Source: Paenibacillus sp. TCA20
GTDB taxonomy: Bacteria; Bacillota; Bacilli; Paenibacillales; Paenibacillaceae
Assembly: GCF_000732325.1 (NCBI RefSeq)
Contig: NZ_BBIW01000001.1
Coordinates: 186,001-250,000, forward strand
Length of the DNA: 64,000 bases
Direction of reading: 5' to 3'
Within the stretch, counting starts at the first letter, position 1. Each line of letters starts with the position of its first letter. The position numbers were made by a program, and so were the translations under genes. The notes beneath the pieces were generated by a model. It ran no database searches, was not told where the DNA came from, and worked only from the letters and a program-made list of their open reading frames with translations. Below, piece after piece: positions 18,175 through 28,640 of the stretch.

Positions 18175-20271
18175 TTAGGCTTTCGTTTCAGCTGTAAGTA
18201 CTGCTTTGCGCGAAAGATTAATACGTCCTTGCTGATCGATCTCCGTTACTTTGACAGTGATAGAATCACCCACTGCAACGACGTCTTCCACCTTAGCAAC
18301 ACGCTCAGTAGATAGCTGGGAAATGTGAACGAGTCCCTCTTTGTTAGGGAGTACTTCAACAAATGCACCAAACTTCTCTACACGTTTGACTTTACCAACA
18401 TAGATCTCGCCTACGACGACTTCACGAACAATTCCCTCAATAATGGCGCGGGCTTTATCGTTCATCTCTTGATCGGCAGAAGAAATAAAGACACGACCGT
18501 CTTGCTCGATGTCAATCTTAACACCGGTCTCTTCAATAATCTTGTTGATTACTTTACCGCCTGCACCGATCACATCACGGATCTTGTCCGGATTAATGTA
18601 CATCGTCAGAATTTTAGGTGCATATTGAGACAGTGTCTCTCTAGGTGCTTGGATGGCCTCCATCATTTTACCCAGAATATGCATCCGTCCTTCTCTAGCT
18701 TGCGTAAGCGCGTCAGACAAAATGCTGCGGTCGATACCATCAATCTTAATATCCATCTGAATCGCAGTTACACCTTCAGCTGTACCTGCAACCTTAAAGT
18801 CCATATCACCCAGGTGATCTTCCATGCCTTGAATATCGGTAAGAATGGATACATGCTCCCCATCCTTGATCAGACCCATAGCTACACCAGCAACTGGTGC
18901 TTTGATCGGCACACCTGCATCCATCATAGCCAGCGTAGATGCACAAATACTTGCTTGGGAAGTCGAACCGTTAGATTCAATAACTTCGGATACAAGACGG
19001 ATCGTGTATGGGAATTCCGATTCTGGCGGAATCACTTTGGAGAGAGCTCGCTCACCAAGTGCACCATGACCAATCTCACGACGACCTGGAGGACGAAGCG
19101 GTCTTGCTTCTCCTACGCTGAACGGAGGGAAGTTGTAATGGTGCATAAAGCGTTTAGTCTCTTCCGGATCAATACCATCCAGAATTTGAACATCTCCAAG
19201 CGCTCCAAGCGTACACACACTAAGTGCTTGAGTCTGCCCACGAGTAAACAGTCCAGATCCATGTGTACGAGGCAAGAGACTTGTATCGCAGTCGATCGGA
19301 CGGATCTCAGCCAGTGCTCGTCCATCTGGGCGAACCTTGTCATGCGTAATCAGACGACGAACTTCTTCCTTAACGATGTCGTGAAGAATTTCTTTCACGT
19401 CTTTCAGCAGCTCCGGAGTTTCTATGTACTTCTCTTCAAAGAAAGCAACCGTTTCATCGTTAATGGCATCAATCGCATCCTGTCTTGCATGCTTCTCTTC
19501 GATACGAACTGCTTCAACCAGACGGCTTGCAGCGTAGTCGCGTACTTCTTTATTTACCGTTTCATCAACAGAATGCAGTTTAACCTGCATTTTTTCTTTG
19601 CCCGCCATCGCAGCAAGCTGCTCAATGACAGCAACAATATTTTTGATCTCTTCATGACCGAACATGATCGCTTCGAGCATAACCTCTTCAGGCACTTCGT
19701 TCGCTTCAGCTTCAACCATCATAATAGCATCCTTCGTACCGGATACGACTACATAGATGTCACTGGCTTCCTGCTGCTGAATGTCAGGGTTGATGACGAA
19801 CTCGCCGTTCACACGACCTACAGCAACGCCTCCAATTGGACCGTTAAACGGAACATCGGAAATACTAAGCGCGGCAGAAGTACCGATCATCGCTGTAATT
19901 TCAGGTTCACAATCCTGATCCACACTCATGACGAGATTCAGAACTTGAACATCATTACGGAACCCTTCCGGAAATAGCGGACGAATTGGACGGTCCGTCA
20001 GACGGCTTGCAAGAATTGCTTTCTCGCTAGGTCTGCCTTCTCTCTTAATAAATCCACCCGGAATTTTACCTACAGCATACAATCTCTCTTCATAGTTGAC
20101 TGTCAGTGGGAAAAAATCCAAATCCTTCGGTTCACTAGAAGCAGTCACAGTACATAAAATGACAGTGTCACCATAGCGTGCAGTCACAGCAGCGTTTGCC
20201 TGCTTAGCAAGTCTTCCAGTTTCTAAGACGAGCTTGCGGCCGCCAAGCATCATTTCAACACGTTGTTCCAT
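18175..20271 (-). CDS. pnp: Polyribonucleotide nucleotidyltransferase (PNPase)
   Basis: A 698-residue 3'-5' phosphorolytic exoribonuclease of mRNA turnover. Two RNase PH domains flank an all-helical linker; a KH domain ([20 protein letters not shown]) and an S1 domain ([19 protein letters not shown]) form the C-terminal ~150 residues. The ATG at 20271 has AAGGAGGG five to six bases upstream; longer starts are unsupported. It lies downstream of rpsO across a hairpin-containing gap and is followed by two terminators. Confidence 0.96.
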   Translation of the reverse strand: MEQRVEMMLGGRKLVLETGRLAKQANAAVTARYGDTVILCTVTASSEPKDLDFFPLTVNYEERLYAVGKIPGGFIKREGRPSEKAILASRLTDRPIRPLFPEGFRNDVQVLNLVMSVDQDCEPEITAMIGTSAALSISDVPFNGPIGGVAVGRVNGEFVINPDIQQQEASDIYVVVSGTKDAIMMVEAEANEVPEEVMLEAIMFGHEEIKNIVAVIEQLAAMAGKEKMQVKLHSVDETVNKEVRDYAASRLVEAVRIEEKHARQDAIDAINDETVAFFEEKYIETPELLKDVKEILHDIVKEEVRRLITHDKVRPDGRALAEIRPIDCDTSLLPRTHGSGLFTRGQTQALSVCTLGALGDVQILDGIDPEETKRFMHHYNFPPFSVGEARPLRPPGRREIGHGALGERALSKVIPPESEFPYTIRLVSEVIESNGSTSQASICASTLAMMDAGVPIKAPVAGVAMGLIKDGEHVSILTDIQGMEDHLGDMDFKVAGTAEGVTAIQMDIKIDGIDRSILSDALTQAREGRMHILGKMMEAIQAPRETLSQYAPKILTMYINPDKIRDVIGAGGKVINKIIEETGVKIDIEQDGRVFISSADQEMNDKARAIIEGIVREVVVGEIYVGKVKRVEKFGAFVEVLPNKEGLVHISQLSTERVAKVEDVVAVGDSITVKVTEIDQQGRINLSRKAVLTAETKA

Positions 20272-20390
20272 GAAATCCCTCCTTATCTTCTCCATTAATA
20301 TCGTTATATCCAGTATTACCTGCTTAAAGCTAATTCATAAACAACGCATCAGACTATCTAATATGAATAAAAAAGAAGCCCAATCTACAA

Positions 20391-20452
20391 AACAACCCGG
20401 CTGCGAGCCCGTACTCTTCATAGAGGACGGGGACAACCAGGCTGTCGTTGTT
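20391..20452 (-). promoter_or_regulatory. rpsO-pnp intergenic hairpin
   Basis: An inner stem (CCCGTxCTCT with AGAGxACGGG, 20408-20431) is enclosed by AACAAC/GTTGTT arms. On the minus strand a weak run, TTGTTTTG, follows. It could be an attenuating terminator between rpsO and pnp or a processing site like the RNase-cleaved hairpins known between these genes in E. coli. Confidence 0.5.
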
Positions 20453-20466
20453 AGGATATACGATGA

Positions 20467-20736
20467 TTAACGGCGCAATCCAAGCTTCTCGATCAAAGCG
20501 CTGTAACGTTTAACGTCTTTTTTCTTCACGTAAGCAAGAAGCTTACGGCGTTGACCTACCATTTTCAAAAGCCCGCGACGGGAATGGTGGTCTTTCTTGT
20601 GCGTACGCAAGTGATCAGTCAAGTTCTTGATGTTTTCCGAAAGGATAGCAACTTGCACCTCTGGAGATCCAGTATCGGACTCGTGAGTTTTGTGCTCTTC
20701 GATCAATTGTTGTTTACGTTCTTGAGTTAATGCCAT
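20467..20736 (-). CDS. rpsO: Ribosomal protein uS15
   Basis: An 89-residue primary binder of the 16S rRNA central domain. The sequence [19 protein letters not shown] and [11 protein letters not shown] segments are standard for uS15. The ATG at 20736 follows GGAGGTGA eight bases upstream. It has its own extended -10 promoter and a structured leader, and lies directly upstream of pnp, an arrangement shared by many bacteria. Confidence 0.98.
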   Translation of the reverse strand: MALTQERKQQLIEEHKTHESDTGSPEVQVAILSENIKNLTDHLRTHKKDHHSRRGLLKMVGQRRKLLAYVKKKDVKRYSALIEKLGLRR

Positions 20737-20744
20737 CCTGTTCA

Positions 20745-20832
20745 CCTCCTTCAGTATAATCGCCTTTAGCCTCGTTGCGGCCGGTGAGAGCCCTTCAACC
20801 AAAGCTAAGGTTATGTTGTTTAATTAACAACG
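20745..20832 (-). promoter_or_regulatory. Structured rpsO leader
   Basis: The ~95-base leader contains the inverted pair GTTGTT/AACAAC right after the predicted start site and a longer-range pair CCTTAGC/GCTAAAGG that encloses a GC-rich segment before the ribosome binding site. Such a multi-helix leader is what S15 autoregulatory RNAs look like, but I cannot confirm a known class. Confidence 0.4.
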
Positions 20833-20838
20833 TCTTTC

Positions 20839-20868
20839 AGTATAACATACTTGCCTATTTCATGTAAA
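20839..20868 (-). promoter_or_regulatory. Extended -10 SigA promoter for rpsO
   Basis: On the minus strand TTTACA (-35, one mismatch) is followed after 18 bases by TATACT (-10) with an upstream TG, giving TGTTATACT. Transcription should begin near 20833, about 95 bases before rpsO. Confidence 0.65.
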
Positions 20869-20889
20869 TCTAAACTTCCTAATCTGTTA

Positions 20890-21843
20890 CTAGTTTTGAG
20901 AATCACCGGTCAGAAGCTGACTTGCCGTCACTGAATCCTGCTTGATCTGGGCGATGAGCGCATCGATTGAAGAAAATTTCTGCTCTGTTCTAAGGAAATG
21001 GATAAGCTCCACCTTCAGCTCTTCCCCGTACAAGTCGCCGCTGAAATCGAGCAAATGTACTTCAAAGGATGGCTTGGTACGGTTGTCATGAAACGTGGGC
21101 TTAACCCCAATATTCATCACTCCGGGATGTCTCCTGTTGTCATGTGTCACCCACACGGCGTATACCCCTTTTAGAGGGACCACATAATTCTCGGAAGGCT
21201 CGACATTGGCTGTCGGGAAGCCAATCGTACGACCGCGCTTCTCTCCATCCATGACAATTCCCGTAAAAGAGTAAGGTCTGCCCAGCATTCGAGTAACTTC
21301 GTTGATGTCGCCTTCATGAAGAGCTTTTCGAATAAACGAGCTGCTGATCTTCTCACCATCCAGCCTGAGCGGCGGAACCGTAATCACATTCATAGATGGC
21401 GCACCTAGTTCTCTTAGTGAATTCTCATCACCTGCGCCCTTGTGGCCAAATCGAAAATCAAAGCCGACAACGGCGGTTTGGACACCAAGCTTGATTAGAA
21501 ATTGATTCACGAATTGTTCAGGAGACAGATTCGACAACGACTCGTTGAACTCCAGAACGTACATGACATCGACGTCCATCTCTTCTAGAATAGCCTCTTT
21601 CTCTTTCAGCGGGGTTAGATATCCTTGGTAGTCCCCTTTCCGCATGACTTCTTTCGGATGAGGATGGAATGTCAGCACAGCAGACTGTATTCCCTGCTCC
21701 CGGGACAGATTCACTGCGGTTTGTATGACACTGGCATGACCGTGATGGAGTCCGTCAAATTGTCCAATCGCAAGCACCTGCGGCTTCGACAGTTCATCCA
21801 GTATACCTTCTGCCAGCGGGAAAGATAGCATCTTTCTTATCAC
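20890..21843 (-). CDS. ribF: Bifunctional riboflavin kinase / FAD synthetase
   Basis: A 317-residue enzyme that phosphorylates riboflavin to FMN and adenylylates FMN to FAD. The N-terminal nucleotidyltransferase domain has the GQFDGLHHGH motif near residues 28-37; the C-terminal riboflavin kinase domain includes GRTIGFPTANV and GVMNIGVKPTF. The start is a GTG at 21843 with AGGTGA six bases upstream. The order truB-ribF-rpsO is conserved in Firmicutes. B. subtilis calls it ribC. Confidence 0.95.
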   Translation of the reverse strand: MIRKMLSFPLAEGILDELSKPQVLAIGQFDGLHHGHASVIQTAVNLSREQGIQSAVLTFHPHPKEVMRKGDYQGYLTPLKEKEAILEEMDVDVMYVLEFNESLSNLSPEQFVNQFLIKLGVQTAVVGFDFRFGHKGAGDENSLRELGAPSMNVITVPPLRLDGEKISSSFIRKALHEGDINEVTRMLGRPYSFTGIVMDGEKRGRTIGFPTANVEPSENYVVPLKGVYAVWVTHDNRRHPGVMNIGVKPTFHDNRTKPSFEVHLLDFSGDLYGEELKVELIHFLRTEQKFSSIDALIAQIKQDSVTASQLLTGDSQN

Positions 21844-21899
21844 AATTATTCACCTGCAATTCCCACGATTTTACGATAAGCCTATATTAAGATTAAGTA

Positions 21900-22823
21900 T
21901 TAAGAAGGCTCTGGCAAAAACACTTTGACAGGTGTAATTATACCCGATTCTGCTGTCCAATCAAAAATCCCTAAAAATTGTTCATTGGCAGAATATAGCC
22001 TTAACAATCCTTCTTCATTAATTTTCTGATTCAAGAGTGTATCAGAAAGCTTTTTTCCCTGAAACACGGATTTTTCATAACCTTCTTCCAAGCGGTAAGC
22101 AGGCATGTTCCATATGGATTGGTCGGTTGGAATGAGATAACTGGACAGAGTCCCCTCATTAACACATTGCTCTATCTCCTCAATCTTAAGACAACGACCC
22201 ACAGGAATTCCCGCCGACATCGTTCTTGTAAGCTCCACCATCGTGGAAGGATAACCCAATGTCTTGCCAATATCCACACATAGCGTACGTATATAAGTAC
22301 CTTTGGAGCACAGCACACGAAATGATATTTCGGGGTAGCCGTCTTTAATCGTAAGTCCTGTCAGCTCCAGCTCATGGATGGTTACCTCACGGCTCTTGCG
22401 CTCAACCGTCTTTCCTTGACGAGCCAGCTCATACAGCCTCTTTCCATCCACCTTAACCGCTGAATACATGGGAGGAACCTGAGAAATCTTCCCTCTAAAT
22501 TGCTCCAGGACTTGTTTAACTTCTTCTGGAGTAACCTCGACCAGATCCACTTGTTCAATGATCTCCCCGGTAATATCTTCGGTATCTGTTGCAATGCCCA
22601 ATCGAAGCGTGGCCTCATATTCCTTCGGAAGCTCCTGTAAATATTCAACCACTCTTGTCGCTCTACCGAGACACAATGGAAGCACCCCTGTGACCTGAGG
22701 GTCAAGTGTACCTGTATGTCCGATCCTCTTCATCTTCAGAATGCCCCGCATCTTCGCTACGACATCATGGGATGTAAAGCCTGCTGGCTTGTATACCGGA
22801 AGCACACCTTCATATCCGTTCAT
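21900..22823 (-). CDS. truB: tRNA pseudouridine-55 synthase
   Basis: A 307-residue enzyme forming pseudouridine 55 in the T-loop of tRNAs. The catalytic Asp is D41 in GHTGTLDPQVTGVLP, and the KxxG/Y segments (YSAVKVDGKRLYELAR) follow. Its ATG overlaps the nrnA stop by four bases. The last ~70 residues, weakly conserved, look like a PUA-like C-terminal region. Confidence 0.96.
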   Translation of the reverse strand: MNGYEGVLPVYKPAGFTSHDVVAKMRGILKMKRIGHTGTLDPQVTGVLPLCLGRATRVVEYLQELPKEYEATLRLGIATDTEDITGEIIEQVDLVEVTPEEVKQVLEQFRGKISQVPPMYSAVKVDGKRLYELARQGKTVERKSREVTIHELELTGLTIKDGYPEISFRVLCSKGTYIRTLCVDIGKTLGYPSTMVELTRTMSAGIPVGRCLKIEEIEQCVNEGTLSSYLIPTDQSIWNMPAYRLEEGYEKSVFQGKKLSDTLLNQKINEEGLLRLYSANEQFLGIFDWTAESGIITPVKVFLPEPS

Positions 22824-23797
22824 AATTGTGATTTCACCCGTTCTACAACTTCATTCACTGTGTCCTGCCATGGACCTTCCACTCTAGCTCCTGCTGCTCG
22901 AACATGTCCGCCGCCCCCAAAGCCTTGGGCGAGAGCCGCTACGTCCACCTTACCCGCTGATCTGAAGCTGACTTTAGCGACCTCATCACTAATAACTTTA
23001 AAAAGAATACCAACCTCGACCCCTTGAATATTCCGCGGGTAGTTAACGATTCCTTCGAGATCATCATTTTGAGCACCGCATTCTGTCATGTCTTCCGGAG
23101 TAACAACGACCCAGGCAATTTGCCCATCTTCAGAAATAGATAATGTATTAAGAGCTCTTGTCAGTACTTTTAGCTGTGGCAATGTAATCTCTTCAAGAAG
23201 TCGTTCAGCCAGCTCAGGACCATTGACACCAAGCGCAAGCAGATCAGAGGCGATCTTCATCACCTTCGGACTTGTGCTTGAATATCGAAACCCTCCGGTG
23301 TCAGTCAATAGACCCGTGTATGCAGCTGTAGCTGCTTCCTTATCCCAAGCCACACCACAAGCTTCAACAAGATCATATAAAATTTCTGCAGTTGCTGCTG
23401 CATCGTCCTTAATGATGTTCACTTTGCCATAACCGTTGTTCGTCGGATGATGATCAATATTCAAAATATTGGCCTCATCTGCAAACCAGTGCGTTACTTT
23501 GCCTACACGCTCATAATCCGCACAATCCACGCAGATAACCTGTTGAAACTGCTTCGGAGGGGATTGCAATGACGCATTAAGTATTTGGTCCGCATTCCAC
23601 AGATACTGCATGCGCTGTGGTATTGGTCCTTCGTTGATCATCGTGAATTTCTTCCCCAGACATGAGAGAAGCCAGCCCACCATTACGGTGGAGCTGACTG
23701 CATCTCCGTCCGGCTGTACATGCGACACGATCAGGTAATCATCATGCAAGAGAAGAAATTCTTTTCCTTGCTCAAGCGCCTGTTCATAAGTCTGCAT
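22820..23797 (-). CDS. nrnA: Oligoribonuclease / pAp phosphatase NrnA (DHH family)
   Basis: A 325-residue DHH/DHHA1 phosphoesterase that degrades short RNA oligonucleotides and hydrolyses 3'-phosphoadenosine 5'-phosphate. Motif I is HVQPDGDA (26-33), motif II VDCADYERVG (90-99), and the DHH motif is at residues 115-117; the C-terminal DHHA1 motif is FGGGGHVRAAG. Length is as expected. It sits between rbfA and truB and overlaps truB by four bases. Confidence 0.94.
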   Translation of the reverse strand: MQTYEQALEQGKEFLLLHDDYLIVSHVQPDGDAVSSTVMVGWLLSCLGKKFTMINEGPIPQRMQYLWNADQILNASLQSPPKQFQQVICVDCADYERVGKVTHWFADEANILNIDHHPTNNGYGKVNIIKDDAAATAEILYDLVEACGVAWDKEAATAAYTGLLTDTGGFRYSSTSPKVMKIASDLLALGVNGPELAERLLEEITLPQLKVLTRALNTLSISEDGQIAWVVVTPEDMTECGAQNDDLEGIVNYPRNIQGVEVGILFKVISDEVAKVSFRSAGKVDVAALAQGFGGGGHVRAAGARVEGPWQDTVNEVVERVKSQL

Positions 23798-23818
23798 TGC
23801 CGTCTCCTCTATTCATTT

Positions 23819-24172
23819 TCATTTAGAATCCGGTTTATCGATCTCGGTAAGCAGCTTCTCAATGCGGCTTCCGTAAGCAATGGATTCATCAATCTTGAAT
23901 ATTAACTCGGGAACATGACGAAGTCTAACCCGTTTGCCCAATTCACTGCGAAGAAAACCACTCGCTTTGTCCAGAGCCTTCAGGGAATTTTGCTTCTGTT
24001 CCTCTTCACCGAGAACACTCAAATATACTTTGGCTTGGGACAGGTCATTCGTCACTTCGACACCCGTAATGGTCACAAAACCGATACGTGGATCTTTCAG
24101 CTCGGATTGAATCAGCAAGCTAAGTTCCTTCTTTACCTGCTCATTAACACGTCCTGTTCTAATTTTAGCCAT
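23819..24172 (-). CDS. rbfA: Ribosome-binding factor A
   Basis: A 117-residue KH-like protein needed for late maturation of the 30S subunit and 16S 5' end processing. The sequence has the typical [14 protein letters not shown] start, the [18 protein letters not shown] core and the [15 protein letters not shown] strand. It lies 30 bases after infB with GAGAGGTGA ahead of its ATG. Confidence 0.96.
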   Translation of the reverse strand: MAKIRTGRVNEQVKKELSLLIQSELKDPRIGFVTITGVEVTNDLSQAKVYLSVLGEEEQKQNSLKALDKASGFLRSELGKRVRLRHVPELIFKIDESIAYGSRIEKLLTEIDKPDSK

Positions 24173-24202
24173 AGGTGTTCACCTCTCTAGCAAAGGACAT
24201 TA

Positions 24203-26854
24203 TTATTTACGTTCTACCGTTTCCATTACGAACGCTTCAATAATGTCGCCCTCTTTAATATCGTTGAAATTCTCAATGGTAATACCGCACTCATAACCTT
24301 GCGCCACTTCTTTAGCATCATCCTTGAAACGTTTCAGTGTATCTAGTTTGCCCTCAAAGACAACAATTCCATCCCGAATGACGCGAGTTTGAGCTGAACG
24401 GGAGATTTTACCGGAAGTAACCATACATCCTGCAATAGTTCCCACTTTACTAATCTTAAAGATGTTACGTACTTCGGCATGACCGATGACGCTCTCTTTA
24501 AATTCAGGATCCAGCATACCCTTCATAGCCTGCTCGATCTCTTCAATAATGTTATAAATAACGTTGTACAAACGCACATCGACTTTTTCAGCGTCGGCTG
24601 TGGATTTTGCTTGAACGTCAGGACGAACATTAAATCCGATAACAATGGCATTGGATGCAGCTGCCAGAATGATATCCGACTCGGTGATTGCACCAGCGCC
24701 ACTGTGAATAATCTTCACGCGTACACCTTCAACTTCAATCTTCGCCAGAGACCCCTTAAGCGCCTCAACCGAACCTTGAACGTCTCCCTTGATAATCACG
24801 TTAAGATCTTTGATCTCTCCGTCCTTAATATGCTTGAACAAGTCGTCCAGTGTTACACGTGTTTGTGTTCCTAGATCGGATTCACGCTGTGTAATTGCAC
24901 GCTTGTCAGCAATGGAGCGAGCCTTGCGCTCATCTTCAAATACCATAAACGGATCACCCGCAAGAGGTACTTCCTGCAGACCTGTAATTTCAACCGGAGT
25001 TGACGGGCCTGCTTCTTTGAGCTTACGGCCTTTATCGTTGACCATCGCACGAACACGTCCGAAGCAGTTACCTGCTACAAACGCATCTCCGACTTTGAGC
25101 GTACCGTGTTGAACTAGAAGGCGCATAACAGGTCCGCGACCTTTATCAAGCTCAGCCTCGATTACCGTACCACGTGCACGTTTGTTCGGGTTCGCTTTGT
25201 ACTCATTCACTTCTGCTACGAGCAGAATCATTTCGAGTAAGTCTTCAATACCCATCTTTTGCTTCGCCGAAACGTTAACAAAGATCGTATCTCCGCCCCA
25301 CTCTTCTGGAACGAGCTCATAGTTAGTAAGTTCTTGCTTAACACGATCCGGATCTGCACCCGGCTTATCGATCTTGTTGACCGCAACGATAATCGGCAGA
25401 TTTGCTGCCTTCGCATGGTTGATTGCTTCTACGGTCTGAGGCATAACACCGTCATCCGCTGCAACTACAATGATCGTCATATCCGTAACTTCTGCACCAC
25501 GAGCACGCATTGCTGTAAACGCTTCGTGACCCGGAGTATCGAGGAAGGTAATCTTCTTATTGTTAATTTCAACTTGGTATGCACCGATGTGCTGTGTGAT
25601 ACCGCCTGCCTCACCAGCAGTGACACTTGTGGAACGGATCGTATCCAGAAGTGTTGTTTTACCATGGTCAACGTGACCCATAATTGTAACAACTGGAGGA
25701 CGAGCTTTCAGATCAGCCGGATCATCGTTTTCTTCAACTGTTTCGAAGCGATCATCTTCAACCGGGATCTTCACTTCAACTTCAACACCGAACTCGCCGG
25801 CAAGAAGCAGAATCGTGTCGATATCCAGTTCTTGGTTGATTGTTGCCATAACACCCATCGAGATGAGTTTCTTGATGACTTCAGATGCATCCTTATGAAG
25901 CAGTTTTGCCGATTCACCTACTGTCATGTTACCGCGTACGATAATTTTCTTCGGTGTGTTATCAATCTTCTCACGTGGAGGCTGATTGGATTGGTTTCTT
26001 CCACGGTTGTTCTTTCCGCCGCGGTTGTTGCCACGGTAGTTGCCTCTTCCGTTACCATCTTCAAATCGACGTCCGCCGCCACCGCCACCGCGGTTACTAT
26101 TATTGTTGCTGTTGTTACGGTTCTGTCCACCGCGGTTGTTGCCGCCCGCTGAGCTGTTATTGCTTCTGCCTTGGCTGCTGCCTTGGCCACTGCCTTGCTG
26201 GGAAGAAGGACGGTTTGCATTTCCGCCTTGAGAAGGACGGCCTGCGTTTCCACCTTGTGAAGGACGGCTTGTGTTTCCGCCTTGTGAAGGACGGTTTGCG
26301 TTTCCGCCTTGTGAAGGACGGTTTGCGTTTCCACCTTGTGAAGGACGGGTTCCTTGACCTCCAGCTTGGCCTACACTGCCGTTTGATCTGCGGTTATCTT
26401 GACCGCTTTGCCGTTGGGATCCACTGTTACTGTTTTGATTTGGTCTATTATTCATACCTACCTGCTTTTCCTGTTGTTTTTTTGGTCTTGAGTTACTGCT
26501 CTCAGAAGCATTCCGTGTATTGTTAGACTCGTTGTTTTTCACATCGTTTTGCAAATTCTGTGTGGCACCTCCTTGGAAAGACGGATTAGGACGCTCGGTC
26601 GCTCCTTGATCTTCACGAACCGCCGATGTCGCCACCGTCTGAGCGGATGAGCTCTGCTCACGTTTCACTGCAGCTCCCGCTTTTATATTGTTAAAAAATT
26701 GTTCTACCTTCGCAACGGAGCCATTCTCCATTACACTCATATGATTGTTAACGGGAATATCCAGCTTCTTAAGAATGGTAATGATTTCTTTGCTGCTCAT
26801 GTTGAGTGATTTTGCATATTCATAAACTCGCAGTTTGCTATCTTGTTTACTCAA
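24203..26854 (-). CDS. infB: Translation initiation factor IF-2
   Basis: An 883-residue GTPase that places initiator tRNA on the 30S subunit. An IF2_N domain is at residues 1-53, then a ~250-residue Asn/Gly/Ser/Gln-rich disordered region including five copies of a 9-residue repeat (residues ~170-215), a second IF2_N-like domain near 305-365, the G domain ([24 protein letters not shown]) and domains II-IV. The start is a TTG at 26854 with GGAGG nine bases upstream, inside the last codons of ylxQ (8-base overlap). B. subtilis IF2 is shorter (716 aa), the difference being the low-complexity region. Confidence 0.96.
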   Translation of the reverse strand: MSKQDSKLRVYEYAKSLNMSSKEIITILKKLDIPVNNHMSVMENGSVAKVEQFFNNIKAGAAVKREQSSSAQTVATSAVREDQGATERPNPSFQGGATQNLQNDVKNNESNNTRNASESSNSRPKKQQEKQVGMNNRPNQNSNSGSQRQSGQDNRRSNGSVGQAGGQGTRPSQGGNANRPSQGGNANRPSQGGNTSRPSQGGNAGRPSQGGNANRPSSQQGSGQGSSQGRSNNSSAGGNNRGGQNRNNSNNNSNRGGGGGGRRFEDGNGRGNYRGNNRGGKNNRGRNQSNQPPREKIDNTPKKIIVRGNMTVGESAKLLHKDASEVIKKLISMGVMATINQELDIDTILLLAGEFGVEVEVKIPVEDDRFETVEENDDPADLKARPPVVTIMGHVDHGKTTLLDTIRSTSVTAGEAGGITQHIGAYQVEINNKKITFLDTPGHEAFTAMRARGAEVTDMTIIVVAADDGVMPQTVEAINHAKAANLPIIVAVNKIDKPGADPDRVKQELTNYELVPEEWGGDTIFVNVSAKQKMGIEDLLEMILLVAEVNEYKANPNKRARGTVIEAELDKGRGPVMRLLVQHGTLKVGDAFVAGNCFGRVRAMVNDKGRKLKEAGPSTPVEITGLQEVPLAGDPFMVFEDERKARSIADKRAITQRESDLGTQTRVTLDDLFKHIKDGEIKDLNVIIKGDVQGSVEALKGSLAKIEVEGVRVKIIHSGAGAITESDIILAAASNAIVIGFNVRPDVQAKSTADAEKVDVRLYNVIYNIIEEIEQAMKGMLDPEFKESVIGHAEVRNIFKISKVGTIAGCMVTSGKISRSAQTRVIRDGIVVFEGKLDTLKRFKDDAKEVAQGYECGITIENFNDIKEGDIIEAFVMETVERK
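26206..26350 (-). repeat. 27-bp tandem repeat within infB
   Basis: Five complete and one partial copy of a 27-bp unit start at 26206, 26233, 26260, 26287, 26314 and 26341. Copies differ at a few bases. Each encodes nine residues of the type RPSQGGNAN, so copy-number changes would keep the infB frame. Confidence 0.9.
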
Positions 26855-27170
26855 TATACTCCACCTCCGACATTGTCAAGGCCTGCTTCGCGATCATTTT
26901 GACAAATCCCGGATCCGTTACAGCGAGTACAACACGTTCTGGTTTACCCATGGCGCTGCCAAGTGTTTCTCGATCGAAGCCGATAAGAAGAGGAACGTTG
27001 TACGATTTGCACTTGTCACGGAATTTTTTGAGTGTATTAGCTGATGCATCGGCCGCAACAATAACCATTTTCGCTTCGGAAGACCGGATAGCCTTTAGCA
27101 CAATTTCATCGCCAGAAACTAATTTGCCTGCTCGTGTCGCAAGACCTACATAGGACAGCGCCTTATTCAT
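26847..27170 (-). CDS. ylxQ: YlxQ, L7Ae-like RNA-binding protein
   Basis: A 107-residue protein of the ribosomal L7Ae/L30e/S12e family, which binds kink-turn-like RNA. The [18 protein letters not shown] start and [11 protein letters not shown] segment are typical. The ATG at 27170 lies inside ylxR (8-base overlap), and its stop overlaps the infB start. It is cytoplasmic and cotranslated with nusA-infB genes; the cellular role is uncertain. Confidence 0.9.
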   Translation of the reverse strand: MNKALSYVGLATRAGKLVSGDEIVLKAIRSSEAKMVIVAADASANTLKKFRDKCKSYNVPLLIGFDRETLGSAMGKPERVVLAVTDPGFVKMIAKQALTMSEVEYIE

Positions 27171-27471
27171 ATTCAGCCCTATCCCTTGCGGCCAAAAATT
27201 CATCTTCGGCCTTAATAAAGTCTTGTGCAAGCTGCTCATAGATCTCAGACTTCACTTGCGACTTGAGCGCCCGATCGAGTGATCTGTTCTTCTGAGCAAG
27301 ACGGAAGCAAGCTTCCTTACCGCAAAGATAAGCACCACGGCCAGATTTCTTGCCCGTAAGGTCAATCAGCACTTCATCTTCCGGTGTTTTAACAACCCTG
27401 ATTAACTGTTTCTTCGGCATCATTTCTTGACAAGCCACGCATTTGCGAAGCGGTACTTTGCGTTGTTTCAT
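27163..27471 (-). CDS. ylxR: YlxR-family RNA-binding protein (DUF448)
   Basis: A 102-residue basic protein between nusA and ylxQ. The family signature is visible: VPLRKCVACQEMMPKKQLIR at the N-terminus and GRGAYLCGKEACF in the middle, with two Cys pairs. Homologues are nucleoid- or RNA-associated and have been proposed to influence transcription of some genes. Its last codons overlap ylxQ by 8 bases. Confidence 0.92.
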   Translation of the reverse strand: MKQRKVPLRKCVACQEMMPKKQLIRVVKTPEDEVLIDLTGKKSGRGAYLCGKEACFRLAQKNRSLDRALKSQVKSEIYEQLAQDFIKAEDEFLAARDRAEYE

Positions 27472-27501
27472 TCTCTAGACCCCCAATCACTTCAGTACAG
27501 C

Positions 27502-28599
27502 TTAATCGACGGTGATGGAATCCTGATGCATTTCACCAGAAGAGTCTTTTTCTCTGCCAAATTCCTGCTCTGCCTGGCTCTCGCTCTTAATATCAATCTT
27601 CCAGCCCGTAAGCTTGGCAGCAAGACGCGCATTCTGACCTTTGATACCAATGGCTAGAGACAGCTGATAGTCCGGAACAATCACTCGAGCCATCTTCTCA
27701 TTCTCGAACACCTGAACTTCCAGAACCTTAGATGGGCTCAGTGCGTTAGCAACATATTCCTCAACCGATTCCGAGAATTTCACGATATCAATCTTCTCTC
27801 CGCGCAGCTCGTTAACGATGGTCTGAACACGAGTTCCTCTCGGACCTACGCAGGAGCCCACCGGATCGACCTCTTCATTACGAGAATGAACGGCGATCTT
27901 CGAACGGAAGCCTGCTTCGCGTGCAACGGAACGGATCTCAACTACACCATCGAAGATTTCAGGCACTTCAAGTTCAAACAGACGCTTAAGAAGACCAGGG
28001 TGTGTGCGTGAGAGCACAATTTGCGGGCCTTTTGTCGTGTTCTCAACCTTAGTAATATAGGCCTTAATCCGATCCCCGTGAACAAATTTCTCGTTCGGCA
28101 TCAGCTCAGTAAGAGGAAGAACCGCCTCTACCTTGCCGAGGTCGATATAAATGCTGCGCAAATCCTGGCGCTGCACGACACCTGTAACAATGTCCTCTTC
28201 TTTGTCAACAAAAGCATTATAGATAAGCCCGCGTTCCGCTTCACGAATACGTTGTGTTACCACCTGCTTAGCCGTTTGAGCTGCAATACGACCGAAATCT
28301 CTTGGAGTCACTTCGATCTCTGCTACATCCTCAAGCTGAAAATGCGGGTTAATCTCTCTAGCGGCAGGCAAAGAAATTTCAGTCCGCGGATCGAGCACCT
28401 CTTCTACAACCATCTTACGAGCATATACACGGATAACACCGGAATTCCGGTTCATGTCAACACGAACATTTTGCGCAGTATTAAAATTACGCTTGTAGCT
28501 CGAAATTAGCGCAGCTTCAATCGCTTCGAACAAAATGTCCTTGCTAATCCCCTTATCCCTTTCCAGTTCATTCATCGCTTCAATAAAATCCATACTCAT
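27502..28599 (-). CDS. nusA: Transcription termination/antitermination factor NusA
   Basis: A 365-residue RNA polymerase-binding factor controlling pausing, termination and antitermination. The N-terminal domain (MDFIEAMNELERDKGI) is followed by S1 (EDIVTGVVQRQDLRSIYIDLG), KH1 (DPVGSCVGPRGTRVQ) and KH2 (ALAIGIKGQNARLAAKLTG-type segment). Length matches B. subtilis NusA, without the C-terminal repeats of E. coli. I use the ATG at 28599, about ten bases after AAAGGGGG. A long hairpin lies between rimP and nusA. Confidence 0.96.
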   Translation of the reverse strand: MSMDFIEAMNELERDKGISKDILFEAIEAALISSYKRNFNTAQNVRVDMNRNSGVIRVYARKMVVEEVLDPRTEISLPAAREINPHFQLEDVAEIEVTPRDFGRIAAQTAKQVVTQRIREAERGLIYNAFVDKEEDIVTGVVQRQDLRSIYIDLGKVEAVLPLTELMPNEKFVHGDRIKAYITKVENTTKGPQIVLSRTHPGLLKRLFELEVPEIFDGVVEIRSVAREAGFRSKIAVHSRNEEVDPVGSCVGPRGTRVQTIVNELRGEKIDIVKFSESVEEYVANALSPSKVLEVQVFENEKMARVIVPDYQLSLAIGIKGQNARLAAKLTGWKIDIKSESQAEQEFGREKDSSGEMHQDSITVD

Positions 28600-28640
28600 G
28601 AATGTAAATCCCCCTTTCAAACATGTCATCCATAGCGTAA

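Noticed and set aside
18325-19977. A 550-codon open frame on the plus strand
   Set aside because: It lies antisense inside pnp, has no ribosome binding site and a composition typical of a reversed coding frame (rich in Cys, His, Asn).
25259-26152. A ~300-codon plus-strand frame
   Set aside because: It is antisense to infB, whose protein domains are complete and conserved.
26206-26350. Regular repeats that could suggest a CRISPR array
   Set aside because: Units are directly adjacent without spacers, are in frame with infB and encode a 9-residue repeat.
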